Origin: Pseudomonadota bacterium
GTDB taxonomy: Bacteria > Pseudomonadota > Gammaproteobacteria > Acidiferrobacterales > Acidiferrobacteraceae
Reading direction: 5' to 3'
DNA length: 43,918 nucleotides
Assembly (NCBI GenBank): GCA_021795255.1
Contig: JAJYPQ010000002.1
Span: 1 to 43,918, forward strand
Of this stretch, positions 30,499-38,031 are shown piece after piece. The position numbers and the translations under genes are program-made. Numbering within the stretch: the first letter of the stretch is position 1; every line of letters starts with the position of its first letter. Under the pieces are notes generated by a model, which had not been told where the DNA came from, made no database searches, and saw only the letters and a list, made by a program, of their open reading frames with translations.

Positions 30499-30980
30499 AA
30501 CGTCTCCCGGAACCCAAACAGCGAGCATAGCGAAAAGGCGCGTCTGTGAGAACACTAAAGGAACGCGGGACTCCGCACGCTTGGACAACACCCGACCCGG
30601 CCTTATGAAAGCGCGCGGGTTCGGCCAGCGCGCAATAAGAAGGGCCGTCAGCCCGCACGCGACCACACACCAGCGACAATCCGAATGCATAGTCGCGGCT
30701 GCCGTGAGATCTAACCCCAGATCCGCGCAGGCGATGACCACCCCCTGTTCCCGACCTCCCGCTGGCTCTATCCACCTCGCAAGCCCCGCGCCCACGTGAG
30801 ACACCCGCCGACACTGACGAGAAACAAAGAACACGCGACCATTTTGGGTATGGGCCATAGGGCCAATAGACCGGTGCCTAGGACGACAAGACACGTGCCG
30901 ACCTGAACCAGCAGGAGACGGCGCGGGCGGAGGGGACCCCAGGCGGACCGCTAGGTAGCGGAATCACGGGAGCGATCCTT
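30499..30980. other. Gene-poor degenerate stretch upstream of dapB
   Basis: No intact gene is visible on either strand in these 480 bases. Long open frames exist on both strands, but none has an initiation region with recognisable similarity. The minus strand carries the small membrane-protein remnant at 30768-30941. The stretch probably holds the dapB promoter next to decayed coding sequence. Confidence 0.5.
30768..30941 (-). pseudogene. Small membrane-protein remnant, possibly YgfX-like
   Basis: In one minus-strand frame 57 residues read through between two stops: a basic start GPLRPRRLLL, a hydrophobic segment VGTCLVVLGTGLLALWP, a short PIPKM turn, a second hydrophobic segment and a basic end WARGLR. 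This 'PLRPSRR - helix - PLP - helix - RR' layout resembles YgfX/CptA-type two-helix proteins, but there is no start codon and the cytoplasmic tail is missing or out of frame. It is probably a remnant. The family assignment is tentative. Confidence 0.25.
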
Positions 30981-31427
30981 ATGCCGAGTTTGGCACCGAC
31001 CAGCGGGATCGCGTTTTCGAGGACCTTGCAAAAAGTAGCCGCGGCTTCAGACCTTAAGTGCCTCCGACACGCCCGTGATCTTGGTCGCCCACTCCTTGGG
31101 GTGTTGCCTCGTCGCTCACTGAGCGCTGCACCACAAGGGTTTCGTCCAAGGCGCCCGCTCGTCGAGGCTCCGACATTCCCGTCTCAGAGGACAGGCTTTA
31201 CACCGACATTGTTAACCCGACTCCCGTTTCCCAGCATGGTCGTAGCAGGCGAGAGCGACCTTTTTCTCTTGCTCGCACCCCGCTATGTCGCCGACCATTG
31301 GGGCATCTATTTAACGGTCCTAGGACCCCTGGGCCACCTCAACGGCCGCTCCGGCCTCGGTGCATGGCCTGCCGGGCTTAAGCTCGTAGCCGAGCTTGGG
31401 TCAGAACAGGCCGGCCTCCTACCCTGA
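30981..31427 (+). pseudogene. Broken RBBP9/YdeN-family serine hydrolase
   Basis: Decayed alpha/beta hydrolase of the RBBP9/YdeN family. The C-terminal third reads well in one frame: RLPFPSMVVAGESD carries the acidic residue, and VLGPLGHLNGRSGLGAWPAG carries the catalytic histidine. The nucleophile segment DTPVILVAHSLGCCLVAH lies in a different frame (31066-31119) and is followed at 31120 by a TGA where the family has tryptophan. It shifts back after KGFVQGA. The N-terminal beta strand and the HW motif could not be found. At least two frameshifts and one nonsense change mean no active enzyme is made. Confidence 0.75.
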
Positions 31428-31483
31428 CAGGAGACACCCAAAAGGCGGGCAGCGGTCAGATTGCTTAAGCCTAAGACCCGAGC

Positions 31484-31981
31484 CTACCAGGCGATGTAAG
31501 CGTAACCCTTGTGTTGCAGTTCCATAAGGTCCGCGGCCCCCATAGCTACGTAAGTGACGAAGGGCAGAAGGGCCGTTCTCGTCAATTTGAGGGTCCGTAG
31601 GGTATTGCCGCAACCGTGGAACTCCACCCCATAGTCGTGCAGGCTCGCAACACCTTCGCGTATCGTGCGCGCCACCGGACGCACGGGCTTTTTGAGAACA
31701 ACGCTGATACCCGGACCAAAGCAGGTCACGACAACATGGATACTATTCCCATATCGCCGTAAGAGGGCCTGGATAGACGAGAGGATGTGCTGCTGATAGT
31801 CGTGTTCGTGGTGGTTTAATTGATACACGATGAAATGCTTGGCCTTTTGCCCAGGAAAAGTGAGGTTCAGGCTATCGGCCGAATCGGCGAAGGCCGCACC
31901 TGAGCCCACAGCAGCGGCCACACCACCGGCGGCCACAATGAGACGGCGTCTGGTCGGATCGAATTTGCGCGTACTCGCCAT
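31484..31981 (-). CDS. DsrE-family protein with a Tat signal
   Basis: A 165-residue protein with an N-terminal twin-arginine signal (TRRRLIVAAGGVAAAVGSGAA, Arg11-13; cleavage probably after AFA near residue 32), followed by a DsrE/DsrF-like domain. The domain shows KHFIVYQLNH, HVVVTCFGPGISVV and the signature GVEFHGCGNTLRTLKL with Cys124, a position conserved in many family members; Cys87 is the other cysteine. It ends LMELQHKGYAYIAW. DsrE relatives handle sulfane sulfur or bind persulfide, but the exact role of exported ones is not known. The ATG at 31981 has GGAGG seven bases upstream. It follows dnaJ by 57 bases and may be cotranscribed with it or separate. Confidence 0.8.
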   Translation of the reverse strand: MASTRKFDPTRRRLIVAAGGVAAAVGSGAAFADSADSLNLTFPGQKAKHFIVYQLNHHEHDYQQHILSSIQALLRRYGNSIHVVVTCFGPGISVVLKKPVRPVARTIREGVASLHDYGVEFHGCGNTLRTLKLTRTALLPFVTYVAMGAADLMELQHKGYAYIAW

Positions 31982-32038
31982 AGCGACTCCTCCATAAAGA
32001 TACAAAGAGAGACGAGCCGCGCCGCCCTTTATTCCCTA

Positions 32039-33181
32039 TTAGGCCTTGGGCTCAAAAAATCCGCGCAACTTGTCGAGCCAGGAGTGCTCGACAGGACTAT
32101 GCCGTTCCGCGCCTTCGCGCAACGACCGCTCAAAGTTCTCCAGCAACTCGCGTTGGGCACGCGTGAGCTTCACGGGGGTCTCCACTGTGACCTGGCAGAA
32201 GAGGTCGCCGACATGCCCGGTGCGCACGTTCTTCACCCCTTTGCCACGGATACGGAAGACCTTATCGGTCTGGGTCTCGGGTCCAATCTTCAGAGTCATG
32301 CGCCCACTCAGGGTCGGGACTTCGATCTCGCCGCCCAACACCACAGTGCCGAAACTGACTGGGACCTTGCAATACAAGTCGTCTTGTTCGCGCCGAAAGA
32401 ACGGGTGGGGTCTGAGTTTAACCTGGACATAGAGGTCACCGGCCGGGCCCCCGCTCTCGCCCGCGTCCCCTTGGCCACTGACCCGAATCTGATCCCCTTC
32501 GTCGACGCCCGCCGGTATGGTCACCGACAAGGTCTTAGCGCGCCTTGCTCGCCCCTCACCGCGACATTCAACGCATGGCTGGGTGATGACGCGCCCGCTG
32601 CCGCGACAGTTCGGACAGGTCTGTTGAATCGAGAAGAAGCCTTGCTGCATCCGCACCTGGCCGTGACCGCCACAGGTAGGACAGGTCGCCGCGGTGCTGC
32701 CAGCGCGTGCACCCGACCCATGGCACAGCTCGCACGTCGCCATGGTCGGAACTCGGATCCGGGCCTCAGTGCCGTTTACGGCGTCTTCCAAGGAGAGATC
32801 GAGGCTAAAACGAACATCAGCCCCGCGATAAGCCTGGCTCGCGCGCCGACCGCCCGCGCCCCCCCCGCCGAAGATATCCCCAAAGACGTCACCGAAGATG
32901 TCGGCGAAGCCCGCCGCACCGCCGCCATAAAACCCCCCGCCGCCTGCTGCATTGTCTACGCCGGCATGGCCAAACTGATCATAGGCGGCGCGCTTTTGGG
33001 AGTCTCCCAGAACCTCGTAGGCCTCCTGACACTCCTTAAACGCCGCCTCGGCACCCTTATCGCCGGCGTTGCGATCGGGGTGACACTTCATGGCCATCCG
33101 GCGATACGCCTTTTTAATCTCCGCATCGTCGGCGCCGCGCGACACCCCAAGGACTTCGTAATAATCTCGTTTCGTTGTCAT
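32039..33181 (-). CDS. dnaJ: Chaperone DnaJ
   Basis: Hsp40 co-chaperone that delivers substrates to DnaK and stimulates its ATPase. The 380-residue type I protein has the J domain with His34-Pro35-Asp36, a glycine/phenylalanine-rich linker (about 75-110), four CxxCxGxG zinc repeats ([32 protein letters not shown]), and the C-terminal substrate-binding domains. It follows dnaK by 87 bases. I see no sigma32-type promoter in that gap, so it probably depends on the dnaK promoter. Confidence 0.97.
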   Translation of the reverse strand: MTTKRDYYEVLGVSRGADDAEIKKAYRRMAMKCHPDRNAGDKGAEAAFKECQEAYEVLGDSQKRAAYDQFGHAGVDNAAGGGGFYGGGAAGFADIFGDVFGDIFGGGGAGGRRASQAYRGADVRFSLDLSLEDAVNGTEARIRVPTMATCELCHGSGARAGSTAATCPTCGGHGQVRMQQGFFSIQQTCPNCRGSGRVITQPCVECRGEGRARRAKTLSVTIPAGVDEGDQIRVSGQGDAGESGGPAGDLYVQVKLRPHPFFRREQDDLYCKVPVSFGTVVLGGEIEVPTLSGRMTLKIGPETQTDKVFRIRGKGVKNVRTGHVGDLFCQVTVETPVKLTRAQRELLENFERSLREGAERHSPVEHSWLDKLRGFFEPKA

Positions 33182-33268
33182 ACGCCCGCACTGCGAAAAC
33201 GGCGACCTTAAAAGAACAAAGGCACAGGCGTCAACATCGGCCTGCGCCTCCGTCCGCCCGCGCCAGCG

Positions 33269-35197
33269 TTACTTGTCGCGACGGTTGTCGTTGACTTCCT
33301 CAAACTCGGCGTCCACAACGTTGTCGGACCCAGCATTTCCACCGGCCGGTCCTGACTCACCCTGAGCCCCGCCGCCCTGCGTCTGCGCGTACAGCTGCTC
33401 TGTCAACTTATGGGTGACCTGCGTCAAAGCCTCCGTCTTGGCCGTGATCGCCGCCTTGTCGTCGCCCTTTACCGCCGCCTCCAAATCGCGAATCCCGGAC
33501 TCCACCGCGTCCTTGTCCGCCGCACTGACCTTCTCTCCTAGGTCTTTGAGGGACTTGCGGGCACTGTGAATCATAGCCTCGGCTTGGTTACGCGCATCGA
33601 CAAATTCACGCGCCTTGCGATCCTCCTCAGCATGCGTCTCGGCGTCTTGCACCATGCGCTGAATCTCGGCCTCATTCAAACCTGAACTCGACTTGATAAC
33701 GATTTTGTTCTCCTTGCCGGTCGCCTTATCGCGCGCCGACACGTGGAGGATACCGTTGGCGTCGATATCGAAGGTGACCTCGATCTGCGGTACGCCGCGC
33801 GGGGCGGACGGAATGTCGGTCAGATCGAAGCGACCCAGGGATTTATTCCCGTTCGCCATCTCTCGCTCGCCCTGTAGGACATGAACCGTGACCGCGGTCT
33901 GCCCATCCTCAGCGGTCGAAAAGACCTGAGCCGCCTTGGTCGGGATAGTCGTGTTCTTCTGAATCAATTTGGTCATCACCCCACCCATGGTCTCGATCCC
34001 CAAGGACAAGGGTGTCACATCTAGCAACAACACATCCTTCACATCACCCGCCAACACACCGCCTTGCACGGCAGCGCCTACGGCCACCGCCTCGTCTGGG
34101 TTTACATCCTTGCGCGGCTCCTTACCAAAGAAATCGCGCACTGCCTCCTGGACCTTGGGCATGCGCGTTTGGCCGCCGACCAGAATCACATCCTCGACCT
34201 CGGTCATCTTGAGGCCGGCATCCTTCAAGGCCGTCTTGCACGGATCGATAGTCCTGCGAATCAAGTCCTCGACCAAGCTTTCGAGCTTGGCGCGGGTGAC
34301 CTTCACGTTCAGGTGCTTCGGCCCGCTCGCATCGGCCGTGATATAGGGAAGATTGACGTCCGTCTGGGTGCGGGACGAAAGCTCGATCTTAGCCTTTTCC
34401 GCGGCGTCCTTCAGACGCTGCAGCGCCAAGGGGTCCTTGTGGACATCGATCCCGGAGTCCTTCTTAAACTCCTCGGCTAGGTAGTCGATCAGACGCAGGT
34501 CAAAGTCCTCGCCTCCGAGGAAGGTGTCACCATTGGTAGACAACACCTCGAACTGATGCTCGCCGTCCACTTCCGCAATCTCGATAATGGATATATCAAA
34601 GGTACCGCCGCCCAGATCGTACACCGCGATCTTGCGGTCGCCTTCCTTCTTATCGAGACCGAAGGCCAACGCTGCGGCCGTCGGCTCGTTGATGATGCGC
34701 TTCACATTCAGTCCCGCGATCCGGCCGGCGTCCTTCGTCGCCTGACGCTGGGCATCATTGAAGTAGGCCGGGACGGTAATGACGGCCTCAGTGACCTCTT
34801 CACCCAAATAGTCCTCGGCGGTCTTTTTCATCTTCTGCAACACGCGCGCAGAGACCTCCGGGGGCGCCATCTGCTTTCCGGTGGCCTCGACCCAGGCATC
34901 GCCATTCTTGGCCTTGACGATCTTGTAGGCCACCATCTTGATGTCGCGCTGCACGATCTCGTCTTCGAACTTCCGGCCGACTAAGCGCTTTACCGCATAA
35001 AGGGTATTTTGCGGATTAGTCACCGCTTGGCGCTTGGCCGATTGCCCCACCAAAACCTCGCCATCGGTGGTATAGGCGACGATGGAGGGCGTGGTGCGGT
35101 CACCTTCACTGTTTTCGATGACGCGCGGCTTGCCGCCCTCGATCACCGCTACGCACGAATTCGTTGTTCCCAAATCGATCCCGATAATCTTTGCCAT
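33269..35197 (-). CDS. dnaK: Chaperone DnaK (Hsp70)
   Basis: ATP-driven Hsp70 chaperone, 642 residues. N-terminal ATPase domain with [15 protein letters not shown], the [11 protein letters not shown] phosphate loop and [10 protein letters not shown]; substrate-binding domain with [17 protein letters not shown]-terminal lid and a glycine/glutamine-rich tail ending in an acidic stretch (VVDAEFEEV). The 89-base gap upstream holds a sigma32-type promoter and a small hairpin before the ribosome-binding GAGAGGG. Confidence 0.98.
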   Translation of the reverse strand: MAKIIGIDLGTTNSCVAVIEGGKPRVIENSEGDRTTPSIVAYTTDGEVLVGQSAKRQAVTNPQNTLYAVKRLVGRKFEDEIVQRDIKMVAYKIVKAKNGDAWVEATGKQMAPPEVSARVLQKMKKTAEDYLGEEVTEAVITVPAYFNDAQRQATKDAGRIAGLNVKRIINEPTAAALAFGLDKKEGDRKIAVYDLGGGTFDISIIEIAEVDGEHQFEVLSTNGDTFLGGEDFDLRLIDYLAEEFKKDSGIDVHKDPLALQRLKDAAEKAKIELSSRTQTDVNLPYITADASGPKHLNVKVTRAKLESLVEDLIRRTIDPCKTALKDAGLKMTEVEDVILVGGQTRMPKVQEAVRDFFGKEPRKDVNPDEAVAVGAAVQGGVLAGDVKDVLLLDVTPLSLGIETMGGVMTKLIQKNTTIPTKAAQVFSTAEDGQTAVTVHVLQGEREMANGNKSLGRFDLTDIPSAPRGVPQIEVTFDIDANGILHVSARDKATGKENKIVIKSSSGLNEAEIQRMVQDAETHAEEDRKAREFVDARNQAEAMIHSARKSLKDLGEKVSAADKDAVESGIRDLEAAVKGDDKAAITAKTEALTQVTHKLTEQLYAQTQGGGAQGESGPAGGNAGSDNVVDAEFEEVNDNRRDK

Positions 35198-35213
35198 CTC
35201 TATTGCCCTCTCG

Positions 35214-35229
35214 CTCCCGGTATCGGGAG
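35214..35229 (-). other. Small hairpin in the dnaK mRNA leader
   Basis: CTCCCG and CGGGAG form a perfect 6-bp stem with a 4-base loop, ending 16 bases before the dnaK ATG and just ahead of the ribosome-binding site. It would lie in the leader transcribed from the sigma32-type promoter. Any role in translation control is inference. Confidence 0.35.
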
Positions 35230-35256
35230 GCTGGTTATAAGGTCGCCTGGTTCACT

Positions 35257-35284
35257 CAATGGGGGCCGGGGGGCCGTTTTCAAG
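35257..35284 (-). promoter_or_regulatory. sigma32 (RpoH)-type promoter of dnaK
   Basis: On the minus strand CTTGAAA (35278-35284) and CCCCATTG (35257-35264) are 13 bases apart, nearly identical to the heat-shock consensus CTTGAAA-N11-16-CCCCATnT. It begins three bases after the grpE stop, so dnaK-dnaJ can be induced independently of grpE. The start would fall near 35250. Confidence 0.8.
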
Positions 35285-35286
35285 GG

Positions 35287-35904
35287 CTAGGACTTCGCCT
35301 TGGCTACCACGACAAGCGCCGGCCGCAACAAGCGGTCGTTGAGTAAAAATCCCTTCTGAACCACCTGAACGACATGATTCGCCGGCACGGTATCGCTCTC
35401 GACTACGGTCATCGCCTGATGCTGGTCTGGATTAAAACGTTCTCCGACCGGGTTTACCACTACGATCCCGAACTTCTCCAGCGTGCTGTCCATCAATTGC
35501 AGGGTCAGATCGACCCCGGCAAACAAGGCCTCGGTGGCGGGAGAGACCGCATCGCGGTCGACCGCCTGGGCCCGTTCGAGACTGTCGCGCACCGGTAGCA
35601 GCTCTAGGGCGAAGCGCTCAAGGGCAAACTTGCGGGCCTGAATGACGTCTTGTTCGGCGCGACGACGGACGTTCTCGGACTCAGCCGCGACTCGCAGGAC
35701 GCGCTCGCGGCTCCCTGCCAATTCCAAGCGCACCTGGCCGAGCTCGGCCTCAAGCTTCGCTGGGTCCCGTTCGTCGATCTCTCCTTCGTTCGGATCCTGC
35801 TCCGCTGTAGCGGCCTTATGTGCGGGGTCGCGCGCCCGCTCCTCGTCCGCCGCGCAATCTTCAGCCCGCTTCCAATCGCCCGTCATCGCATCGTCTCCTG
35901 GCAT
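35287..35904 (-). CDS. grpE: Nucleotide exchange factor GrpE
   Basis: Releases ADP from DnaK and resets its cycle. The 205-residue protein has an acidic disordered N-terminus, a long coiled-coil helix (about 70-120, with SENVRRRAEQDVIQARKF) and the C-terminal beta domain with GVDLTLQLMDSTLEKFGIVVV and the end VQKGFLLNDRLLRPALVVVAK. The ATG at 35904 is chosen for its GAGGAG six bases upstream; ATG 35886 is also possible (AGGAG at eight bases). The frame is open far upstream into hrcA without similarity. A sigma32-type promoter lies 34 bases upstream. Confidence 0.94.
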   Translation of the reverse strand: MPGDDAMTGDWKRAEDCAADEERARDPAHKAATAEQDPNEGEIDERDPAKLEAELGQVRLELAGSRERVLRVAAESENVRRRAEQDVIQARKFALERFALELLPVRDSLERAQAVDRDAVSPATEALFAGVDLTLQLMDSTLEKFGIVVVNPVGERFNPDQHQAMTVVESDTVPANHVVQVVQKGFLLNDRLLRPALVVVAKAKS

Positions 35905-35937
35905 GAACCACTCCTCGCTTATCAAACGCTGCCCGCT

Positions 35938-35965
35938 ATGTGGGGGCATTACGACCCCTTTCAAG
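35938..35965 (-). promoter_or_regulatory. sigma32 (RpoH)-type promoter of grpE
   Basis: CTTGAAA (35959-35965) and CCCCACAT (35938-35945) lie 13 bases apart on the minus strand, the same spacing as the dnaK promoter. The -10 block differs from CCCCATnT at one defined position. The -35 block overlaps the hrcA stop codon. The start would fall near 35931, about 27 bases before the grpE ATG. Confidence 0.75.
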
Positions 35966-37010
35966 CATCGTCCGAGGAACCATGACTCAAAGCACCGCTG
36001 AGAAACCGCGCTGTGACGTCGACGATCGAGATGACTCGATCGTAGGACATACGAGTGGGTCCGACCACACCGATCGTTCCCACGATCTGGCCGTTTACCT
36101 CGTAGGGTGCCGTGACCACACTGCACGACTCGAGGGACTCGTAACCAGATTCGGCCCCAATAAAGATCTGGACCCCGTTCGAATCCATGCTGTGGTCTAG
36201 AAGGTGAAGAAGGTCTTGCTTGGCATTAAACGCGTCGAAAAGCCGCCGCAATTTCTCCCTATCGCTGAGCTCTGGAAAGGCCAAGAGGTTGGACTCTCCG
36301 CTCACAAAGAGCGGATCCTCAGCCAACTCGCCTTCGGCGAAAACCTGGCGCGCCATCTCGACTGCGGACCGCAGCAGCTGCTGCATGTCCTCGCTATCGC
36401 GCTTGAGAGTGGTCGTTAGACTGCGTCGGACCTCCTCCAAAGAGAAGCCGGCGTAGGCGCTATTGAAAATGTTGGCTGCTTGCTGCAATTCTGTCGGGGA
36501 GTAACGTTTTTTGGGCTGGATCACACGGTTCAGCACCTGGCCGTCCTGGGTGACCAAGATCACCAGCACCCGAGTCGCAGACAGACTCAAGAAATCCAGT
36601 TGCAGAAACCCGGCATGGGTCCGACGCGGCACACGCACGATCCCGGCGAGCTTTGTGATCTGCGACAAAAGCCCAGAGGCGGACTCTAAGAGTTGCTGAG
36701 GATCTTGATCGGCGAACAGCCGGTCTTCGATCTGGGAGAGGTCGACTGCCTGAAGGGACTTTACCGCCAAAAGGGTGTTCACGAAGAATCGATAACCGCG
36801 CTCGGTAGGAACCCGGCCGGCCGAGGTGTGCGGAGACCGGATAAGCCCGAGCTCCTCCAAGTCCGACATGATATTGCGGACCGTTGCGGGACTGAACTCC
36901 AACCCGGCTTGTCTTACTAGCGTGCGCGAACCCACCGGCTGCCCTTCGGCGATATACTGCTCGATAAGCGCCTTGAGGAGTCGTTCCGCACGGGGCGTTA
37001 AAGACACCAT
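35961..37010 (-). CDS. hrcA: Heat-inducible transcription repressor HrcA
   Basis: Represses class I heat-shock genes by binding the CIRCE operator; its folding depends on GroEL. The 349-residue protein has an N-terminal winged helix (SLTPRAERLLKALIEQYIAEGQPVGSRTL, with QPVGSRTLVRQAGLEFSPATVRNIM following in part) and the C-terminal GAF-like region ending ANGQIVGTIGVVGPTRMSYDRVI-type (here VNGQIVGTIGVVGPTRMSYD). The ATG at 37010 has AGGAGG nearby. Its own promoter is followed by a CIRCE element, so it should be autorepressed. Confidence 0.97.
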   Translation of the reverse strand: MVSLTPRAERLLKALIEQYIAEGQPVGSRTLVRQAGLEFSPATVRNIMSDLEELGLIRSPHTSAGRVPTERGYRFFVNTLLAVKSLQAVDLSQIEDRLFADQDPQQLLESASGLLSQITKLAGIVRVPRRTHAGFLQLDFLSLSATRVLVILVTQDGQVLNRVIQPKKRYSPTELQQAANIFNSAYAGFSLEEVRRSLTTTLKRDSEDMQQLLRSAVEMARQVFAEGELAEDPLFVSGESNLLAFPELSDREKLRRLFDAFNAKQDLLHLLDHSMDSNGVQIFIGAESGYESLESCSVVTAPYEVNGQIVGTIGVVGPTRMSYDRVISIVDVTARFLSGALSHGSSDDA

Positions 37011-37026
37011 AACTTACCCCCTCCTC

Positions 37027-37053
37027 CTAGCACTCACACATTGAGAGTGCCAG
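37027..37053. promoter_or_regulatory. CIRCE operator (HrcA binding site)
   Basis: Inverted repeat CTAGCACTC-N9-GAGTGCCAG, matching the CIRCE consensus TTAGCACTC-N9-GAGTGCTAA in 15 of 18 arm positions, with GCACTC/GAGTGC exact. It lies between the -10 box of the hrcA promoter and the hrcA ribosome-binding site, the standard place for HrcA repression. Confidence 0.88.
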
Positions 37054-37057
37054 GGGC

Positions 37058-37086
37058 ACGCTACCAACAGGCCGGGGCGCTGTCAA
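37058..37086 (-). promoter_or_regulatory. sigma70-type promoter of hrcA
   Basis: A perfect TTGACA (37081-37086) and TAGCGT (37058-37063) are 17 bases apart on the minus strand. Transcription would start near 37051, inside the CIRCE element. No sigma32-type sequence is seen here, unlike in front of grpE and dnaK. Confidence 0.7.
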
Positions 37087-37109
37087 TGCAGGGGGCTCAT
37101 CGGGCGGTG

Positions 37110-37138
37110 TTGGCCGCGGCCGACCGCCATGCTAGTGT
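37110..37138 (+). promoter_or_regulatory. Candidate promoter of nadK-recN
   Basis: TTGGCC (37110-37115) and TAGTGT (37133-37138), 17 bases apart. The match is moderate. If used, the start near 37146 would exclude the ATG at 37129 and support ATG 37162 for nadK. Confidence 0.35.
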
Positions 37139-37161
37139 TTGCCAAACGCGAGGTATGTGGC

Positions 37162-38031
37162 ATGAAGACGCCTATCAAACGCGTCGGTTTGTTCGGGAAA
37201 TACGGGGATCGTGGCGGCGGGGAGGTCTTACAGCGCCTGTGTGCGCTTCTCGAGGCCCGCGATCTCAAGATTATCGTGGAAGCCGAGACCGCCACGGCCC
37301 TCAAGCTTACGCACGCGACCTCTTGCCCGCTTGACCGGATCGGCACGGATATTGATCTTGCGATCGTGCTGGGGGGTGACGGCACACTCCTCAACGTGGC
37401 CCGTGCGCTCGCCGTCTACCGGGTCCCCCTCATCGGCATCAACGCCGGCCGGCTTGGGTTCCTAGCCGACGTGTCCTCGGACAATATGGGTATGATCGGC
37501 GACATTCTCGACGGGCGCTACCAAACCGAGAAGCGGTTCCTGCTTTCAGCCAACATCGTCCGTGATGGCAGTGTTATCCTGACCCGTATAGCATTCAATG
37601 ACGTGGTCGTGAACAAAGGGGACCTGGCCCGGCTGATCGAATTCGAGACCTACATCGACGGCCAGTTCGTGAGTGGGTCGCGGGCCGACGGCGTGATCGT
37701 AGCGACTCCTACGGGCTCTACCGCCTATGCCATGTCGGCCGGGGGCCCGATTTTACACCCTACGCTCGCGGCTATCGTTCTGGTCCCGATTTGTCCGCAT
37801 ACACTCAGTAACCGGCCAATCGTAGTCCATAGCGACTCGCGAGTGGAGATCGTGCTGGTCAGCGACCAAAGCGCGCACGTCACCTTCGACGGCCAGTCCA
37901 ACTTCGGGCTTCGCAATACCGACCGCGTCTGCGTGCGCCGCTCCTCGGTGCCGGTGACCTTAATCCACCCCCTTGGCCGCAACCACTATGAGGTGCTGCG
38001 CCAAAAGCTCAGCTGGGGACGGCGCGTCTAA
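37162..38031 (+). CDS. nadK: NAD kinase
   Basis: Phosphorylates NAD to NADP, the only de novo source of NADP. The 289-residue protein has the GGDGT motif at residues 71-75 (LAIVLGGDGTLLNVA), GINAGRLGFLAD, the Asn146-Asp147 pair in IAFNDVVV (often Asn-Glu) and the glycine-rich PTGSTAYAMSAGGP at 183-196. The ATG at 37162 gives the family N-terminus MKTPIKRVGLFG with GAGG about ten bases upstream; the frame also allows ATG 37129. Its stop overlaps the recN start as TAATG. Confidence 0.96.
   Translation: MKTPIKRVGLFGKYGDRGGGEVLQRLCALLEARDLKIIVEAETATALKLTHATSCPLDRIGTDIDLAIVLGGDGTLLNVARALAVYRVPLIGINAGRLGFLADVSSDNMGMIGDILDGRYQTEKRFLLSANIVRDGSVILTRIAFNDVVVNKGDLARLIEFETYIDGQFVSGSRADGVIVATPTGSTAYAMSAGGPILHPTLAAIVLVPICPHTLSNRPIVVHSDSRVEIVLVSDQSAHVTFDGQSNFGLRNTDRVCVRRSSVPVTLIHPLGRNHYEVLRQKLSWGRRV

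Noticed and set aside
30499..30894. A long open frame extending dapB about 130 codons upstream
   Set aside because: The extra part has no Rossmann or DapB similarity, and a good ribosome-binding site precedes ATG 30498.
32084..33211. 375-codon plus-strand open frame opposite dnaJ
   Set aside because: dnaJ on the minus strand is complete with all motifs; the opposite frame is a by-product of GC-rich codon use.
33182..33268. A third sigma32-type promoter in front of dnaJ
   Set aside because: No CTTGAAA/CCCCAT pair is present; a TTGACG with a poor -10 is not convincing.
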